64,000 nucleotides of DNA from Sphingobacterium sp. HMA12 (GTDB taxonomy: Bacteria; Bacteroidota; Bacteroidia; Sphingobacteriales; Sphingobacteriaceae): positions 806,001 through 870,000 of the forward strand of contig NZ_BEYR01000001.1 of NCBI RefSeq assembly GCF_002933815.1, given 5' to 3'. Position numbers and translations under genes: made by a program. The number at the start of each line of letters is the position of its first letter. The stretch's first letter is position 1. The notes below the pieces were generated by a model. It saw only the letters and a list, made by a program, of their open reading frames with translations, ran no database searches and was not told the DNA's origin. Of the stretch, positions 9,626 to 17,357 are shown piece after piece.

Positions 9626-9655
9626 GTCCGGCACGCGGCCTACAGCGTGCCGGAC
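9626..9655. repeat. Perfect 11-bp inverted repeat
   Basis: GTCCGGCACGC (9626-9636) and GCGTGCCGGAC (9645-9655) are perfect inverted copies around the 8-nt loop GGCCTACA. It is GC-rich compared with the surroundings and has no T-run, so it is not a classical terminator. It lies about 50 nt upstream of the DUF1624 gene and would fold in its 5' leader, or act as a protein-binding palindrome. The 9473-9707 spacer holds nothing else I can support. Confidence 0.6.
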
Positions 9656-9707
9656 TAATCATCAATGTACCAGCGCGCTGGACTCGCTAATCAGCGTTGA
9701 GTAGCTT

Positions 9708-10859
9708 ATGTGGATTAGACTTTCCTATCCTAAACAGGATCCGCGCAATCTTTTATTGGGGATTGTGCTCGCCTTCGCGATGCTGGATCATACCCGGATG
9801 TTTTTTTATTACTGGAACGTGAATCCGACAGCAATCGGGGAGACCAGCATCATGCCCTTTCTAACACGGTTCCTTTCTCATTTCTTTGCTCCGACGATTT
9901 TTTTTCTGTTGGGAATAGAAATTTACCAGTATGGTCAGCGTTATGGATCGAAAAGATTGACAAAAGCCTTGTGTTATACGGCTGTTATGCTGTTAGTGTT
10001 GGAACTTGTGGTCAATAATTTTTTGTACACCTTTGATCCGTATTATCGTACCATCGGTCTGTTTATTCTCGGCATGCTTGGACTCTGTTTTTTTTGTATG
10101 GCCGGATTGCAGTATCTGGGGCGTAAGTTACTGTTCGTCATCAGCCTGCTGCTGCTATCAGTGCATCATTTGCTGGATGGAATCCAGCTCGAAGGGAATT
10201 CTTTTGGATCAATCTGCTGGTACCTGCTGCATCAGCAGAAATTTATTCCCAGTCCGGATCGCCTGTTTATCGTGAATTATACGCTTATTCCCTGGTTGGG
10301 CGTGTTGATGCTGGGCTATGGTATGGGTAAGCTATTTGTACCCCATGCAGATCCGGCAAAGCGAAAGCATATCTTACTCCTCGCGGGTTACAGTAGTCTC
10401 GCGTTGTTTTTTATGCTGCGTTTCGCGAATGTTTATGGGGATCCTGTCGGGTGGAATGCATATGCCGATCCAGCCAAAACAGTGCTATCTTTTCTGAATC
10501 TGACAAAGTATCCGGCTTCCTTGGCCTACCTTTCGCTTACGTTGGGCGCTGTATTTCTTTTCCTGGGCTACACGACAAATTGCCGGGGAGATAAAATTTT
10601 CCTCTTTTACACATTGGGAAGAAAACCCTTGTTTATCTATCTGTTCAGCACATTTTTAATTCATTTTATAGCAATGGTTTTACTTTGGCTAACAGGAAAA
10701 GATCCAGCAGCAATGCTGATTACTGCAAGGTCTTATACTTCGGCAGGCCCTTTAACGCAATATGGTTATTCCATTGGGGTGGTATACCTCGTCTGGACCG
10801 GAATCCTTCTCGTATGTTGTGCGATAAATGGTCTGATCGACAAATGGCTGTACCAATGA
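9708..10859 (+). CDS. DUF1624 (heparan-alpha-glucosaminide N-acetyltransferase-like) membrane protein
   Basis: 383 residues with about ten hydrophobic segments. The first segment carries AFAMLDHTRMFFYYWNVNP, followed by LTRFLSHFFAPTIFFLLGI and NYTLIPWLGVLMLGYGMGK. These are the landmarks of the DUF1624/HGSNAT acyltransferase family, which uses an N-terminal membrane histidine (the DH pair here) for transmembrane acetyl transfer in the human enzyme. Bacterial members are mostly uncharacterised. It stands alone between two small paralogous hydrophobic ORFs, the second starting 7 nt after its stop codon. Substrate unknown; a role in acylating surface sugars is only a guess. Confidence 0.8.
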   Translation: MWIRLSYPKQDPRNLLLGIVLAFAMLDHTRMFFYYWNVNPTAIGETSIMPFLTRFLSHFFAPTIFFLLGIEIYQYGQRYGSKRLTKALCYTAVMLLVLELVVNNFLYTFDPYYRTIGLFILGMLGLCFFCMAGLQYLGRKLLFVISLLLLSVHHLLDGIQLEGNSFGSICWYLLHQQKFIPSPDRLFIVNYTLIPWLGVLMLGYGMGKLFVPHADPAKRKHILLLAGYSSLALFFMLRFANVYGDPVGWNAYADPAKTVLSFLNLTKYPASLAYLSLTLGAVFLFLGYTTNCRGDKIFLFYTLGRKPLFIYLFSTFLIHFIAMVLLWLTGKDPAAMLITARSYTSAGPLTQYGYSIGVVYLVWTGILLVCCAINGLIDKWLYQ

Positions 10860-10865
10860 AATTTT

Positions 10866-11129
10866 ATGAAGAAAGTGAACTGGATAAATCAAGCAATCAT
10901 CCGCAACAGCGAAAGAATAGGCAAAAGAAAAAAATCAGTTCAATTGCGAGGCTGTATCCGTTGGAATAGCCGTAGCTCAGCCAGGGGCGGCACCATCTGC
11001 TCCATCTGGGCCAGTATCTCGCTGGGTGATGTCGTGCAGACAGTATTGACTGCTGCATTGGGTACGCTGGTTAGCTTTGCGACTAGTCGCCTGCTGGGGA
11101 GGTATGGGCAAAAAGATCGTAGAAAATAG
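10866..11129 (+). CDS. Small hydrophobic protein B (paralogue of the one at 9269)
   Basis: An 87-codon frame opening with ATG at 10866, 7 nt after the DUF1624 stop. The N-terminal half is basic and unremarkable. The C-terminal part is LGDVVQTVLTAALGTLVSFA followed by TSRLLGRYGQKDRRK, matching small protein A over 26 residues with mainly synonymous DNA differences. The sequence upstream of LGDV is not alike in the two copies, so either the real start lies close to that point with a non-ATG codon, or the conserved segment is a shared C-terminal module. One predicted membrane helix with a strongly basic end. Function unknown. Confidence 0.6.
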   Translation: MKKVNWINQAIIRNSERIGKRKKSVQLRGCIRWNSRSSARGGTICSIWASISLGDVVQTVLTAALGTLVSFATSRLLGRYGQKDRRK

Positions 11130-11142
11130 TACACAGTAGCAA

Positions 11143-11172
11143 AAGAAGGCGCACTATTCTGTGCGCTTTCTT
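11143..11172 (+). terminator. Intrinsic terminator-like hairpin after small protein B
   Basis: AAGAAGGCGCAC (11143-11154) pairs with GTGCGCTTTCTT (11161-11172), one mismatch/wobble, loop TATTCT. It ends the DUF1624/small-protein unit and has the same GCGCA-type stem as the hairpins at 9492 and 12469. The remaining spacer to 11305 shows no gene. Confidence 0.65.
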
Positions 11173-11305
11173 ACTTCACATACGCTCAATGAATTGCTGA
11201 AAACGCTGTATTTGTGGAGTGCCATTATGGAAAATAGTATCTTTGTCGAAGCATGTAACTGCAACACAATGTAGGAGAAATGTACGCACATAAAACTCTT
11301 GATCG

Positions 11306-12472
11306 ATGTACAATTTTAAAATTGCCACTACACTACTGGTTTGTATCTCCTCATTTTTAGGGGGTAATGGGCCAGAAAGAAAGACCAATGATCTCCAAAC
11401 TTATGCCGATGCGCTTGTAAGACCGGTGATGCAAGACAATCATATTTCGGGTTTAAGCATCGCTGTGAGCATCAATGGAAAGCATACTTTTTTGAACTAT
11501 GGTGTGGCTTCAAAAGCGAATGGTACAGCAGTCTCAGAACAGACCTTATTTGAGCTCGGATCGATCAGCAAAACGTTTACGGTTACATTGGCCTGCCTGG
11601 CTGAGGTCGAGGGTAAGCTGGACCTTAGCAAACCGGTGAGCCAATATCTACCCCAACTGAAGCATAGCGCTTTTGACCATATCAATCTCTATCATCTGGG
11701 TACGCACACCGCCGGTGGATTTGACCTACAACTACCTGATGCAGTCCAAAATGAGGCGCAACTAATGGATTTTTACAAATCCTGGAAGCCGGAATATGCC
11801 GTGGGGACCCAGCGGATCTATACCAATCCCAGTATTGGATTGCTGGGGCTGATTGCGGGCAAAGCGTTTCAACAACCTTTTCCAGCGGCCATGACACAGC
11901 ATGTGCTCAATAAGTTGCACCTGTCGAACACATTTTATGAGTTGCCTGCCACCAACATGGAACAGTATGCGCAAGGTTATGATAAAACGGATCTACCTGT
12001 CCGCGTCAATCCAGCGATGCTCGCCAACGAAGCCTATGGCGTAAAATCCTGTACGGCAGACATGATTAAATTTGTCGATGCCAATATGGGCGTAGTGCCT
12101 GTGGATAAGAAGGTCGGCAAAGCGATCAGCAAAAGTCATACGGGATATTTTCGCACCGCAAGCATGACCCAGGATTTGATCTGGGAGCAGTATGACTATC
12201 CAGTAACGCTGGAGCAGCTGCAAAGGGGGAATGCATACGATATGATTTATCAGCCCAATAAAGTGCAGGAAATGATACCGCATGCGAAAGCTAAAAAACA
12301 GGTATTGATCAATAAAACAGGATCTACAAATGGATTTGGTGGTTATGTCATGTATATACCGGCCAAAAAAATCGGTATCGTTATCCTGGCCAATAAAAAT
12401 TATCCGAATGCCGTTCGCATTGATCTGGCTTATCAGCTGCTTTCTTACCTGGAAAAAGAGGGGATTAAATAA
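11306..12472 (+). CDS. ampC: Class C (AmpC-type) beta-lactamase
   Basis: 388 residues with an N-terminal signal sequence, exported to the periplasm, where it would hydrolyse beta-lactams through an acyl-serine intermediate. Catalytic motifs are all present: S86-I-S-K89 (in LFELGSISKTF), Y172-T-N174 and K337-T-G339. The spacing Ser to Tyr (86) and Ser to Lys (251) equals that of the standard AmpC numbering S64/Y150/K315, which separates it from general serine hydrolases. LGTHTAGGFDLQLPD and EAYGVKS are also AmpC-like. No ampR-type regulator lies beside it, so expression may be constitutive. It is probably an intrinsic chromosomal enzyme; the substrate range cannot be read from sequence. Confidence 0.92.
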   Translation: MYNFKIATTLLVCISSFLGGNGPERKTNDLQTYADALVRPVMQDNHISGLSIAVSINGKHTFLNYGVASKANGTAVSEQTLFELGSISKTFTVTLACLAEVEGKLDLSKPVSQYLPQLKHSAFDHINLYHLGTHTAGGFDLQLPDAVQNEAQLMDFYKSWKPEYAVGTQRIYTNPSIGLLGLIAGKAFQQPFPAAMTQHVLNKLHLSNTFYELPATNMEQYAQGYDKTDLPVRVNPAMLANEAYGVKSCTADMIKFVDANMGVVPVDKKVGKAISKSHTGYFRTASMTQDLIWEQYDYPVTLEQLQRGNAYDMIYQPNKVQEMIPHAKAKKQVLINKTGSTNGFGGYVMYIPAKKIGIVILANKNYPNAVRIDLAYQLLSYLEKEGIK

Positions 12473-12496
12473 AGCGCACACTGTCGTGCGCTTTAT
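12469..12496 (+). terminator. Terminator hairpin overlapping the ampC stop codon
   Basis: ATAAAGCGCAC (12469-12479) and GTGCGCTTTAT (12486-12496) pair perfectly around ACTGTC. The TAA stop codon of the beta-lactamase lies in the left arm. No long T-run follows. Confidence 0.7.
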
Positions 12497-12575
12497 GGAT
12501 CTATGCTACATCGGGATCACCGTTGAAAACAACGCGCGATATCCGGTGTCAGTTTGTAGAAAACAATAGGGTATT

Positions 12576-13889
12576 TTACGCCTTACTGGTGGCCTGCTGT
12601 GCACCCAGCAACCGCAGGTCGTCGGATGCCGGCAGTTCAAATACCTGCAGGTGAAAGTGTTTGATGGCTGCCAATAGATGGTCAAAGATATCGGCCATTG
12701 TATCTTCAAAATAAGCCCATTGGGTACCCTTGGTAAACATATACAGTTCCAGCGGAATACCGTATTCGCTCGGCGCGAGCTGGCGCACGAGCAGGGTTAA
12801 TTCCTGATGGATATTGGGGTTATGCTTGGCATAGGCGAGGATATAGGCCCTAAACAGGCCGATATTGGTCATCCTGCGGCCATTGACAGGCGAGGAACTG
12901 TCGGTATGCCAGGTTTTGTTGTAATCTGCAATTTCGCGTTCCCGTTTTTCGATATAGGGTGCCAGCAACATGATCTTTTTTAATGCCGTGATTTCCGCTT
13001 CACTGAGGTAGCGCACCGAGGACATTTTAATGTTCAGGGCCCGTTTTATCCGCCGGCCGCCGGTCTCCTGCATCCCGCGATAGTTTTTGAATGAATCGCT
13101 CAGCAGGGTATAGGTAGGTATGGTGACAATGGTCTTGTCCCAGTTCTGTATCCGTACATTGTTGAGGTTGATCTGCAATACATCGCCGTCTACGCCATAT
13201 TTGGGCATTTCGATCCAGTCACCAACGCGGACCGAGTCATTGGCCGATACCTGGATACTGGCCACGAATCCCAGAATAGTGTCTTTAAAGACCAGCATCA
13301 GGATGGCGGATGCCGCACCCAGGGATACAAGAAAAGACCAGGGCGAATTGCCGGTCAGCAGAGAAACAGCCAGTGTGCCGATCACAAAAATCAGAAAGAT
13401 CTGCACCACCTGCAGGTAACTGTCAATGGGCTTGTCCTTGAATGCATTTGAGCTGCGGAAGATATCGCGGCAGGTTTTTAACAGGCTATTGACCAGGTGA
13501 TAGAGGATCAGCAAGACCACTAAATCCAGCAACTTAGCCAGGGTAGCGGTCAGCACCGGAAAACCAAGGAAGATCATCGTCAGCAGCTGCCGCGTCAGCA
13601 GCACCAGGATGGTGCGGCTCACCTGGACATGCACCTTGTTTTTCAACAGAAAATCATCCCATTGGGTCGAAGTCCGCCGGGCAATCTTGTTCAATGCCGA
13701 ATAAAAGACATTGCGCATAATATAATCGAATGCATAGAGCAGCACCGCGAAAGCAAAAAGTAATCCAACGGCCGTAGCTATATGGGCCTGTTGGTCGGGT
13801 AAACCCAATTTGGCAAAGAGATCGAAAATGTACTGATAAATTGAACTTGATGGTTGTTCACTGAAGTTAAGCATGTCTAAATTTTTCAT
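12576..13889 (-). CDS. MscS family mechanosensitive channel, YbdG-like
   Basis: 437 residues from the ATG at 13889 (MKNLDMLNFSEQ). The frame is open to 14150, but that would overlap the divergent gpsA promoter and coding start, so the extension is rejected. Four or five membrane spans are followed by the MscS pore and beta domain (GAASAILMLVFKDTILGFVA, then DSVRVGDWIEM and GVDGDVLQINLNNVRIQNWD). The long C-terminal part (FRAYILAYAKHNPNIHQELT and VRQLAPSEYGIPLELYMFTK) is characteristic of YbdG of E. coli, a minor-conductance channel linked to mild hypo-osmotic stress. It is divergent from the glucosylglycerol operon, so solute synthesis and an osmotic safety valve share one intergenic region. 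Confidence 0.9.
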   Translation of the reverse strand: MKNLDMLNFSEQPSSSIYQYIFDLFAKLGLPDQQAHIATAVGLLFAFAVLLYAFDYIMRNVFYSALNKIARRTSTQWDDFLLKNKVHVQVSRTILVLLTRQLLTMIFLGFPVLTATLAKLLDLVVLLILYHLVNSLLKTCRDIFRSSNAFKDKPIDSYLQVVQIFLIFVIGTLAVSLLTGNSPWSFLVSLGAASAILMLVFKDTILGFVASIQVSANDSVRVGDWIEMPKYGVDGDVLQINLNNVRIQNWDKTIVTIPTYTLLSDSFKNYRGMQETGGRRIKRALNIKMSSVRYLSEAEITALKKIMLLAPYIEKREREIADYNKTWHTDSSSPVNGRRMTNIGLFRAYILAYAKHNPNIHQELTLLVRQLAPSEYGIPLELYMFTKGTQWAYFEDTMADIFDHLLAAIKHFHLQVFELPASDDLRLLGAQQATSKA

Positions 13890-13972
13890 ATGAACAGACA
13901 AATTTACGGAGAAATATAAAAACGGGTTTTGAGGGGAGAAATACCCCTTTATCCCTGTTTTTGCGCTCAAAG

Positions 13973-14004
13973 TTTGCTTATTGATTAATTTTTTCGTATA
14001 TTTG
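13973..14004 (+). promoter_or_regulatory. Promoter of the gpsA-ggpPS operon
   Basis: TTTG at 13973-13976 and TATATTTG at 13997-14004 are separated by 20 nt, an exact fit to the Bacteroidota promoter pattern TTTG-N19/21-TAnnTTTG. Transcription would start near 14011, leaving a leader of about 57 nt before the gpsA start. Confidence 0.75.
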
Positions 14005-14022
14005 TAAATTAATAGATAACCC

Positions 14023-14049
14023 GATGGCGAAAATTTTCTGTTTCGCATC
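14023..14049 (+). promoter_or_regulatory. Leader hairpin in front of gpsA
   Basis: GATGGCGAAA (14023-14032) pairs with TTTCGCATC (14041-14049) with one bulged G. It lies in the predicted 5' leader, 18 nt before the gpsA start codon. A nine-codon mini-ORF (ATG at 14024, TAA at 14051) overlaps the stem. It could adjust translation of the TTG-initiated gpsA; this is inference from position. Confidence 0.4.
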
Positions 14050-14067
14050 TTAAAAACCCCCAACGAT

Positions 14068-15057
14068 TTGAATGAGATTAGTGTGATAGGTGCTGGGAGT
14101 TGGGCCACGGCCCTGGTTAAAATTTTGACAGAAAATAGCATCCATGTCAACTGGTATATGCGGCGTTCCGAACAGGCGCGCTCAATAAATCAGGATGCTG
14201 TTAACCCTGACTACCTATCGTTTTTAAAACTTGACAATACAAAAATTTATGCCTCCGATCAGCTGGACGAGATCGTGGCCCGGTCGAAAGTAATTCTTTT
14301 CGTCGTGCCCAGTGCGCACCTGGACAGTGTTTGCGCCGCAATCCCCAAAGAGGACCTTGCCGAAAAATTTGTGATCACCGCCATCAAAGGGACGGTCGGC
14401 CCCGACAACCTGCTTCCCAGTGCTTATCTCGCAGGATATTTTGAGCTGAACGATTTTCAGCAGGCAATCATTGCGGGACCTTGTCATGCCGAAGAAATCG
14501 CGCGCAATAAGAAAACCTATATGACCCTGTGCGGTCCGAATGAAACGTTTATCCGTAAGATTTCCAAAGGCTTCGCTTCAGGTTATATGCAGGTGAATTA
14601 TAGCCCCGATACACTGGGGGTGGAGTACGCGGCCATTTACAAAAATGTGGTCGGCATCGTCTGTGGCATGGCCGAAGGACTGCACTATGGCGACAATTTT
14701 ATGGCGGTGCTGGTCGCCAATGCCATTGACGAACTGGGGCTGCTGCTACATGCCGTTGGCGCGCCCAATGCGCGGCTGGGCAGCTCGACCTATTTGGGCG
14801 ACTTATTGGTGACGGGCTACTCCGCGCACAGCCGCAACCGGACATTTGGTAAATATCTTGGCCAGGGCTATTCGGTTTTCGAAGCCCGGCAGCTCATGGG
14901 GATGGTCGCCGAAGGTTATTTTGCAACCAAAGGTCTGATGGCGACGGTCACGAGCCTCGGACTCAATTTACCCTTGTTACAGACAGCCTATCGTGTCCTC
15001 TATAATCATATGGCTGTAATTGATGAATTTAAACTTTTAGAAAGGAATATAAGATAA
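14068..15057 (+). CDS. gpsA: NAD(P)-dependent glycerol-3-phosphate dehydrogenase
   Basis: 329 residues, cytoplasmic. It reduces dihydroxyacetone phosphate to sn-glycerol-3-phosphate. The Rossmann motif GAGSWATAL is at residues 8-16, followed by VPSAHLDSV, ITAIKGT, IAGPCHAEEIA and the catalytic-lysine segment YAAIYKNVVGI. The C-terminal LGDLLVTGYSAHSRNRTFGK is diagnostic of GpsA. The only sensible start is TTG at 14068: the frame upstream is open to a stop at 14017 but has no ATG. The next gene begins 2 nt after its stop, and that gene uses glycerol-3-phosphate as acceptor. This copy is therefore probably dedicated to glucosylglycerol synthesis, and a second housekeeping copy for lipid synthesis may exist elsewhere. 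Confidence 0.94.
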   Translation: MNEISVIGAGSWATALVKILTENSIHVNWYMRRSEQARSINQDAVNPDYLSFLKLDNTKIYASDQLDEIVARSKVILFVVPSAHLDSVCAAIPKEDLAEKFVITAIKGTVGPDNLLPSAYLAGYFELNDFQQAIIAGPCHAEEIARNKKTYMTLCGPNETFIRKISKGFASGYMQVNYSPDTLGVEYAAIYKNVVGIVCGMAEGLHYGDNFMAVLVANAIDELGLLLHAVGAPNARLGSSTYLGDLLVTGYSAHSRNRTFGKYLGQGYSVFEARQLMGMVAEGYFATKGLMATVTSLGLNLPLLQTAYRVLYNHMAVIDEFKLLERNIR

Positions 15058-15058
15058 T

Positions 15059-17329
15059 ATGCTATTAGCAACAGATTTAGACGGAACTTTTTTAGGCGGT
15101 AAAATGGAAGACCGCCTCAGATTATATAGACTGATCAAGGCCAGCCCGAACTTGCAGCTGGTTTTTGTCACCGGAAGGGGACTGGAGTCGGTATTGCCGC
15201 TGCTGAGCGATCCGCTCATTCCGGTGCCGGACTTCATTATCGCGGATGTGGGCGCTACGGTCGTAAACGGCCACAGCCTGGAAGCAATTGAACCGCTGCA
15301 GAGTGAGATTGAGGAAAAATGGCCGCAGACGTACGCGATCCGCGCGGCGCTGGAGGAAATACCGCAGTTGAATTACCAACATGTACCACAGCAACGCCGC
15401 AGCTCCTTTTATTATGAAGCCGGGGTAGACCATAGCCTGGTGCAGCAGGTGGCGGACAGGTATGACTGTGACATTATTACTTCGGCCGATAAATACCTGG
15501 ACTTGCTCCCCAAAGGGGTCAATAAGGGGACAACATTAAAGAAGCTGGTTGAATTTCTGGCGGTCGATCCGGATGATGTGATGGTGGCCGGCGATACCCT
15601 CAATGACCTGGCCTTATTTCAGATTGGCTTTAGCGGTGTTGCGGTCGGAAAATCTGAGCCGGGGCTGCTACAGGCCATTGATCAATTGGATACAGCGTAC
15701 AGCGCAGAGGCCGCCGGAGCGGGTGGTATACTGGAATATATGGGCAAACACCGCCCATTTCAGCAGTTGATCCGTGGGGAACAAAAATTAGTGCCCCAAA
15801 AGAGAAAGTCCAAAAAATCCGATCAGCTGGTGATGGTGTATCATCGGCTGCCTTTTGAAAAGGAATCGGTCAATGGGAAGACGGTACGGGTAGCCCCCAA
15901 AAGCCCCAATGGCATCATTCCCTCACTGCTGGGCTTATTTGAAAAGGGGCGGTCTGGCCTCTGGATCGGGGAGGAAGTCATCCAGCAGGATGGGCAGCCG
16001 GTTCCAAATCAGCTGGTGGACGAAAGCAGGTACCCTAATCTGGTCGCCTCCACCATCTCCCTGTCAAAAGAGGATATCGATAAGTTCTATCGTGTGTTCT
16101 CCAAGGAGGCATTCTGGCCGACGATCTTTTCTTTTGTGGACCGGGCAAAGTTCAACCACGAGGACTGGGATCATTACCTGATGATCAACAAGCGCTTTGC
16201 CGAGCGGATCGCGCGGGAGGCAGACGAAGGAGCGCTGGTCTGGATCCATGAGTATAATCTGTGGATGGTACCTTCTTTTTTAAAGACCATGCGTCCCGAT
16301 CTGAAAATTGGATTCTTTCACCATACGGCTTTCCCGGCAGCAGATATTTTCAATATTATTCCCTGGCGCAAAGAGATCATCGGCAGCCTGCTGCTCTGTG
16401 ATTTTGTCAGTTTTCATATTCCGCGCTATGTGGAGAATTTTGTGGATGTGATCCGCAGCCATACGCCATTTAAAGTGGTCAAAAAGGTAGATGTCGCCAA
16501 TCAGTTTCTGACCTATAGCTGTGCGCTGGGTGTCGATCAGATGACCAAGATCATTGAGGTGGACGGGCGGCAGATCAGGCTGGGGGCACAACCGGTGGGT
16601 GTCAACCGGGATCATATCGAACAGATTTTGACGGATGATAATGTGAAGTCGGAGATCCATATGCTCAAACAGCGCAAAGCCGAATCGGGAATAACGCGTA
16701 TCATATCCATCGAGCGCCTGGATTATGTCAAGGGGCCATTGGAAAAAATTCAGGCTTTTGGTGAATTTCTTGCCGAGTACCCGGAATTTAGGGGCAAGAT
16801 CGAGCTGGTCAATGTCTGTACACCGCCATCGCAGGGGATGACGATCTATGATGAAATCCGGGACCAGGTGAATCAGGCCGTGGGTGAGATCAATGGGAAG
16901 TATGCGACCATGAACTGGACGCCGATCCAATATTTTTACAGGGCGCTGCCCTTTGAGGAGGTGGTCAAGCATTATGCGCTGAGCGATATTGCCTGGATCA
17001 CACCTTTGCGTGACGGGCTGAACCTGGTGGCCAAGGAATACATTGCGACCCATGGGCTACTGGAGACCGCCGGGATCCTTGTACTTTCGGAATTTGCAGG
17101 TGCTTCGGTCGAATTGCCTTATGCCATATTGACCAATCCCTACGACCGCAAGAGCATGAAAGATGCGCTGCTCAAAGCGCTGGTCATGGAACCTAGCGAG
17201 GCACAGGTGCGGGCGCGTAGGTTGTATGAGCATATTGAGCACTACGATATCCATTATTGGGGAAGGGATTTTGTGAAAGAGCTGGAAAGATCGGGTAAGA
17301 CGGTTTTGAATAGCAATGGTGGGGGCTAA
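15059..17329 (+). CDS. ggpPS: Bifunctional glucosylglycerol-phosphate phosphatase/synthase (HAD-GT20 fusion)
   Basis: 756 residues in two parts. Residues 1 to about 245 are a HAD-IIB phosphatase of the sucrose-phosphatase type: DLDGTF at 6-11, VTGRG near 38-42, then GVNKGTTLKKL and AGDTLNDLALF. From about 260 the GT20 domain begins (VMVYHRLPFE, then SPNGIIPSLLGLF), with HEYNLW near 397, FFHHTAFP near 419, ERLDYVKG near 550 and DGLNLVAKEY near 651. YHR...P at the start and the SPNGI/HHTxFP/VEL pattern fit GgpS (ADP-glucose plus glycerol-3-phosphate) better than trehalose-phosphate synthase. Fused GgpPS enzymes are known in some Pseudomonas. The preceding gpsA supplies the acceptor. The product, glucosylglycerol, is a compatible solute. 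Fusion is seen directly; substrate is inferred from motifs and context. Confidence 0.85.
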   Translation: MLLATDLDGTFLGGKMEDRLRLYRLIKASPNLQLVFVTGRGLESVLPLLSDPLIPVPDFIIADVGATVVNGHSLEAIEPLQSEIEEKWPQTYAIRAALEEIPQLNYQHVPQQRRSSFYYEAGVDHSLVQQVADRYDCDIITSADKYLDLLPKGVNKGTTLKKLVEFLAVDPDDVMVAGDTLNDLALFQIGFSGVAVGKSEPGLLQAIDQLDTAYSAEAAGAGGILEYMGKHRPFQQLIRGEQKLVPQKRKSKKSDQLVMVYHRLPFEKESVNGKTVRVAPKSPNGIIPSLLGLFEKGRSGLWIGEEVIQQDGQPVPNQLVDESRYPNLVASTISLSKEDIDKFYRVFSKEAFWPTIFSFVDRAKFNHEDWDHYLMINKRFAERIAREADEGALVWIHEYNLWMVPSFLKTMRPDLKIGFFHHTAFPAADIFNIIPWRKEIIGSLLLCDFVSFHIPRYVENFVDVIRSHTPFKVVKKVDVANQFLTYSCALGVDQMTKIIEVDGRQIRLGAQPVGVNRDHIEQILTDDNVKSEIHMLKQRKAESGITRIISIERLDYVKGPLEKIQAFGEFLAEYPEFRGKIELVNVCTPPSQGMTIYDEIRDQVNQAVGEINGKYATMNWTPIQYFYRALPFEEVVKHYALSDIAWITPLRDGLNLVAKEYIATHGLLETAGILVLSEFAGASVELPYAILTNPYDRKSMKDALLKALVMEPSEAQVRARRLYEHIEHYDIHYWGRDFVKELERSGKTVLNSNGGG

Positions 17330-17348
17330 CCTAGCGCCCCCACCATTG
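17314..17348. terminator. Bidirectional terminator between ggpPS and the DUF6850 gene
   Basis: CAATGGTGGGGGC (17314-17326) and GCCCCCACCATTG (17336-17348) form a perfect 13-bp stem. The left arm encodes the last residues of GgpPS and the TAA stop codon sits in the loop. The downstream minus-strand gene ends at 17358, so the hairpin can serve both convergent transcripts. Confidence 0.8.
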
Positions 17349-17357
17349 TTCAACGGA

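Noticed and set aside
16280..17053. 257-codon open frame on the minus strand inside ggpPS
   Set aside because: It is fully antisense to the GT20 domain, whose motifs are intact; the reverse frame has no recognisable domain.
15059..17329. Reading the GT20 enzyme as a trehalose-6-phosphate synthase/phosphatase fusion
   Set aside because: The HAD domain is N-terminal and of sucrose-phosphatase type, the GT20 motifs fit GgpS, and gpsA is co-transcribed. Trehalose remains a fallback.
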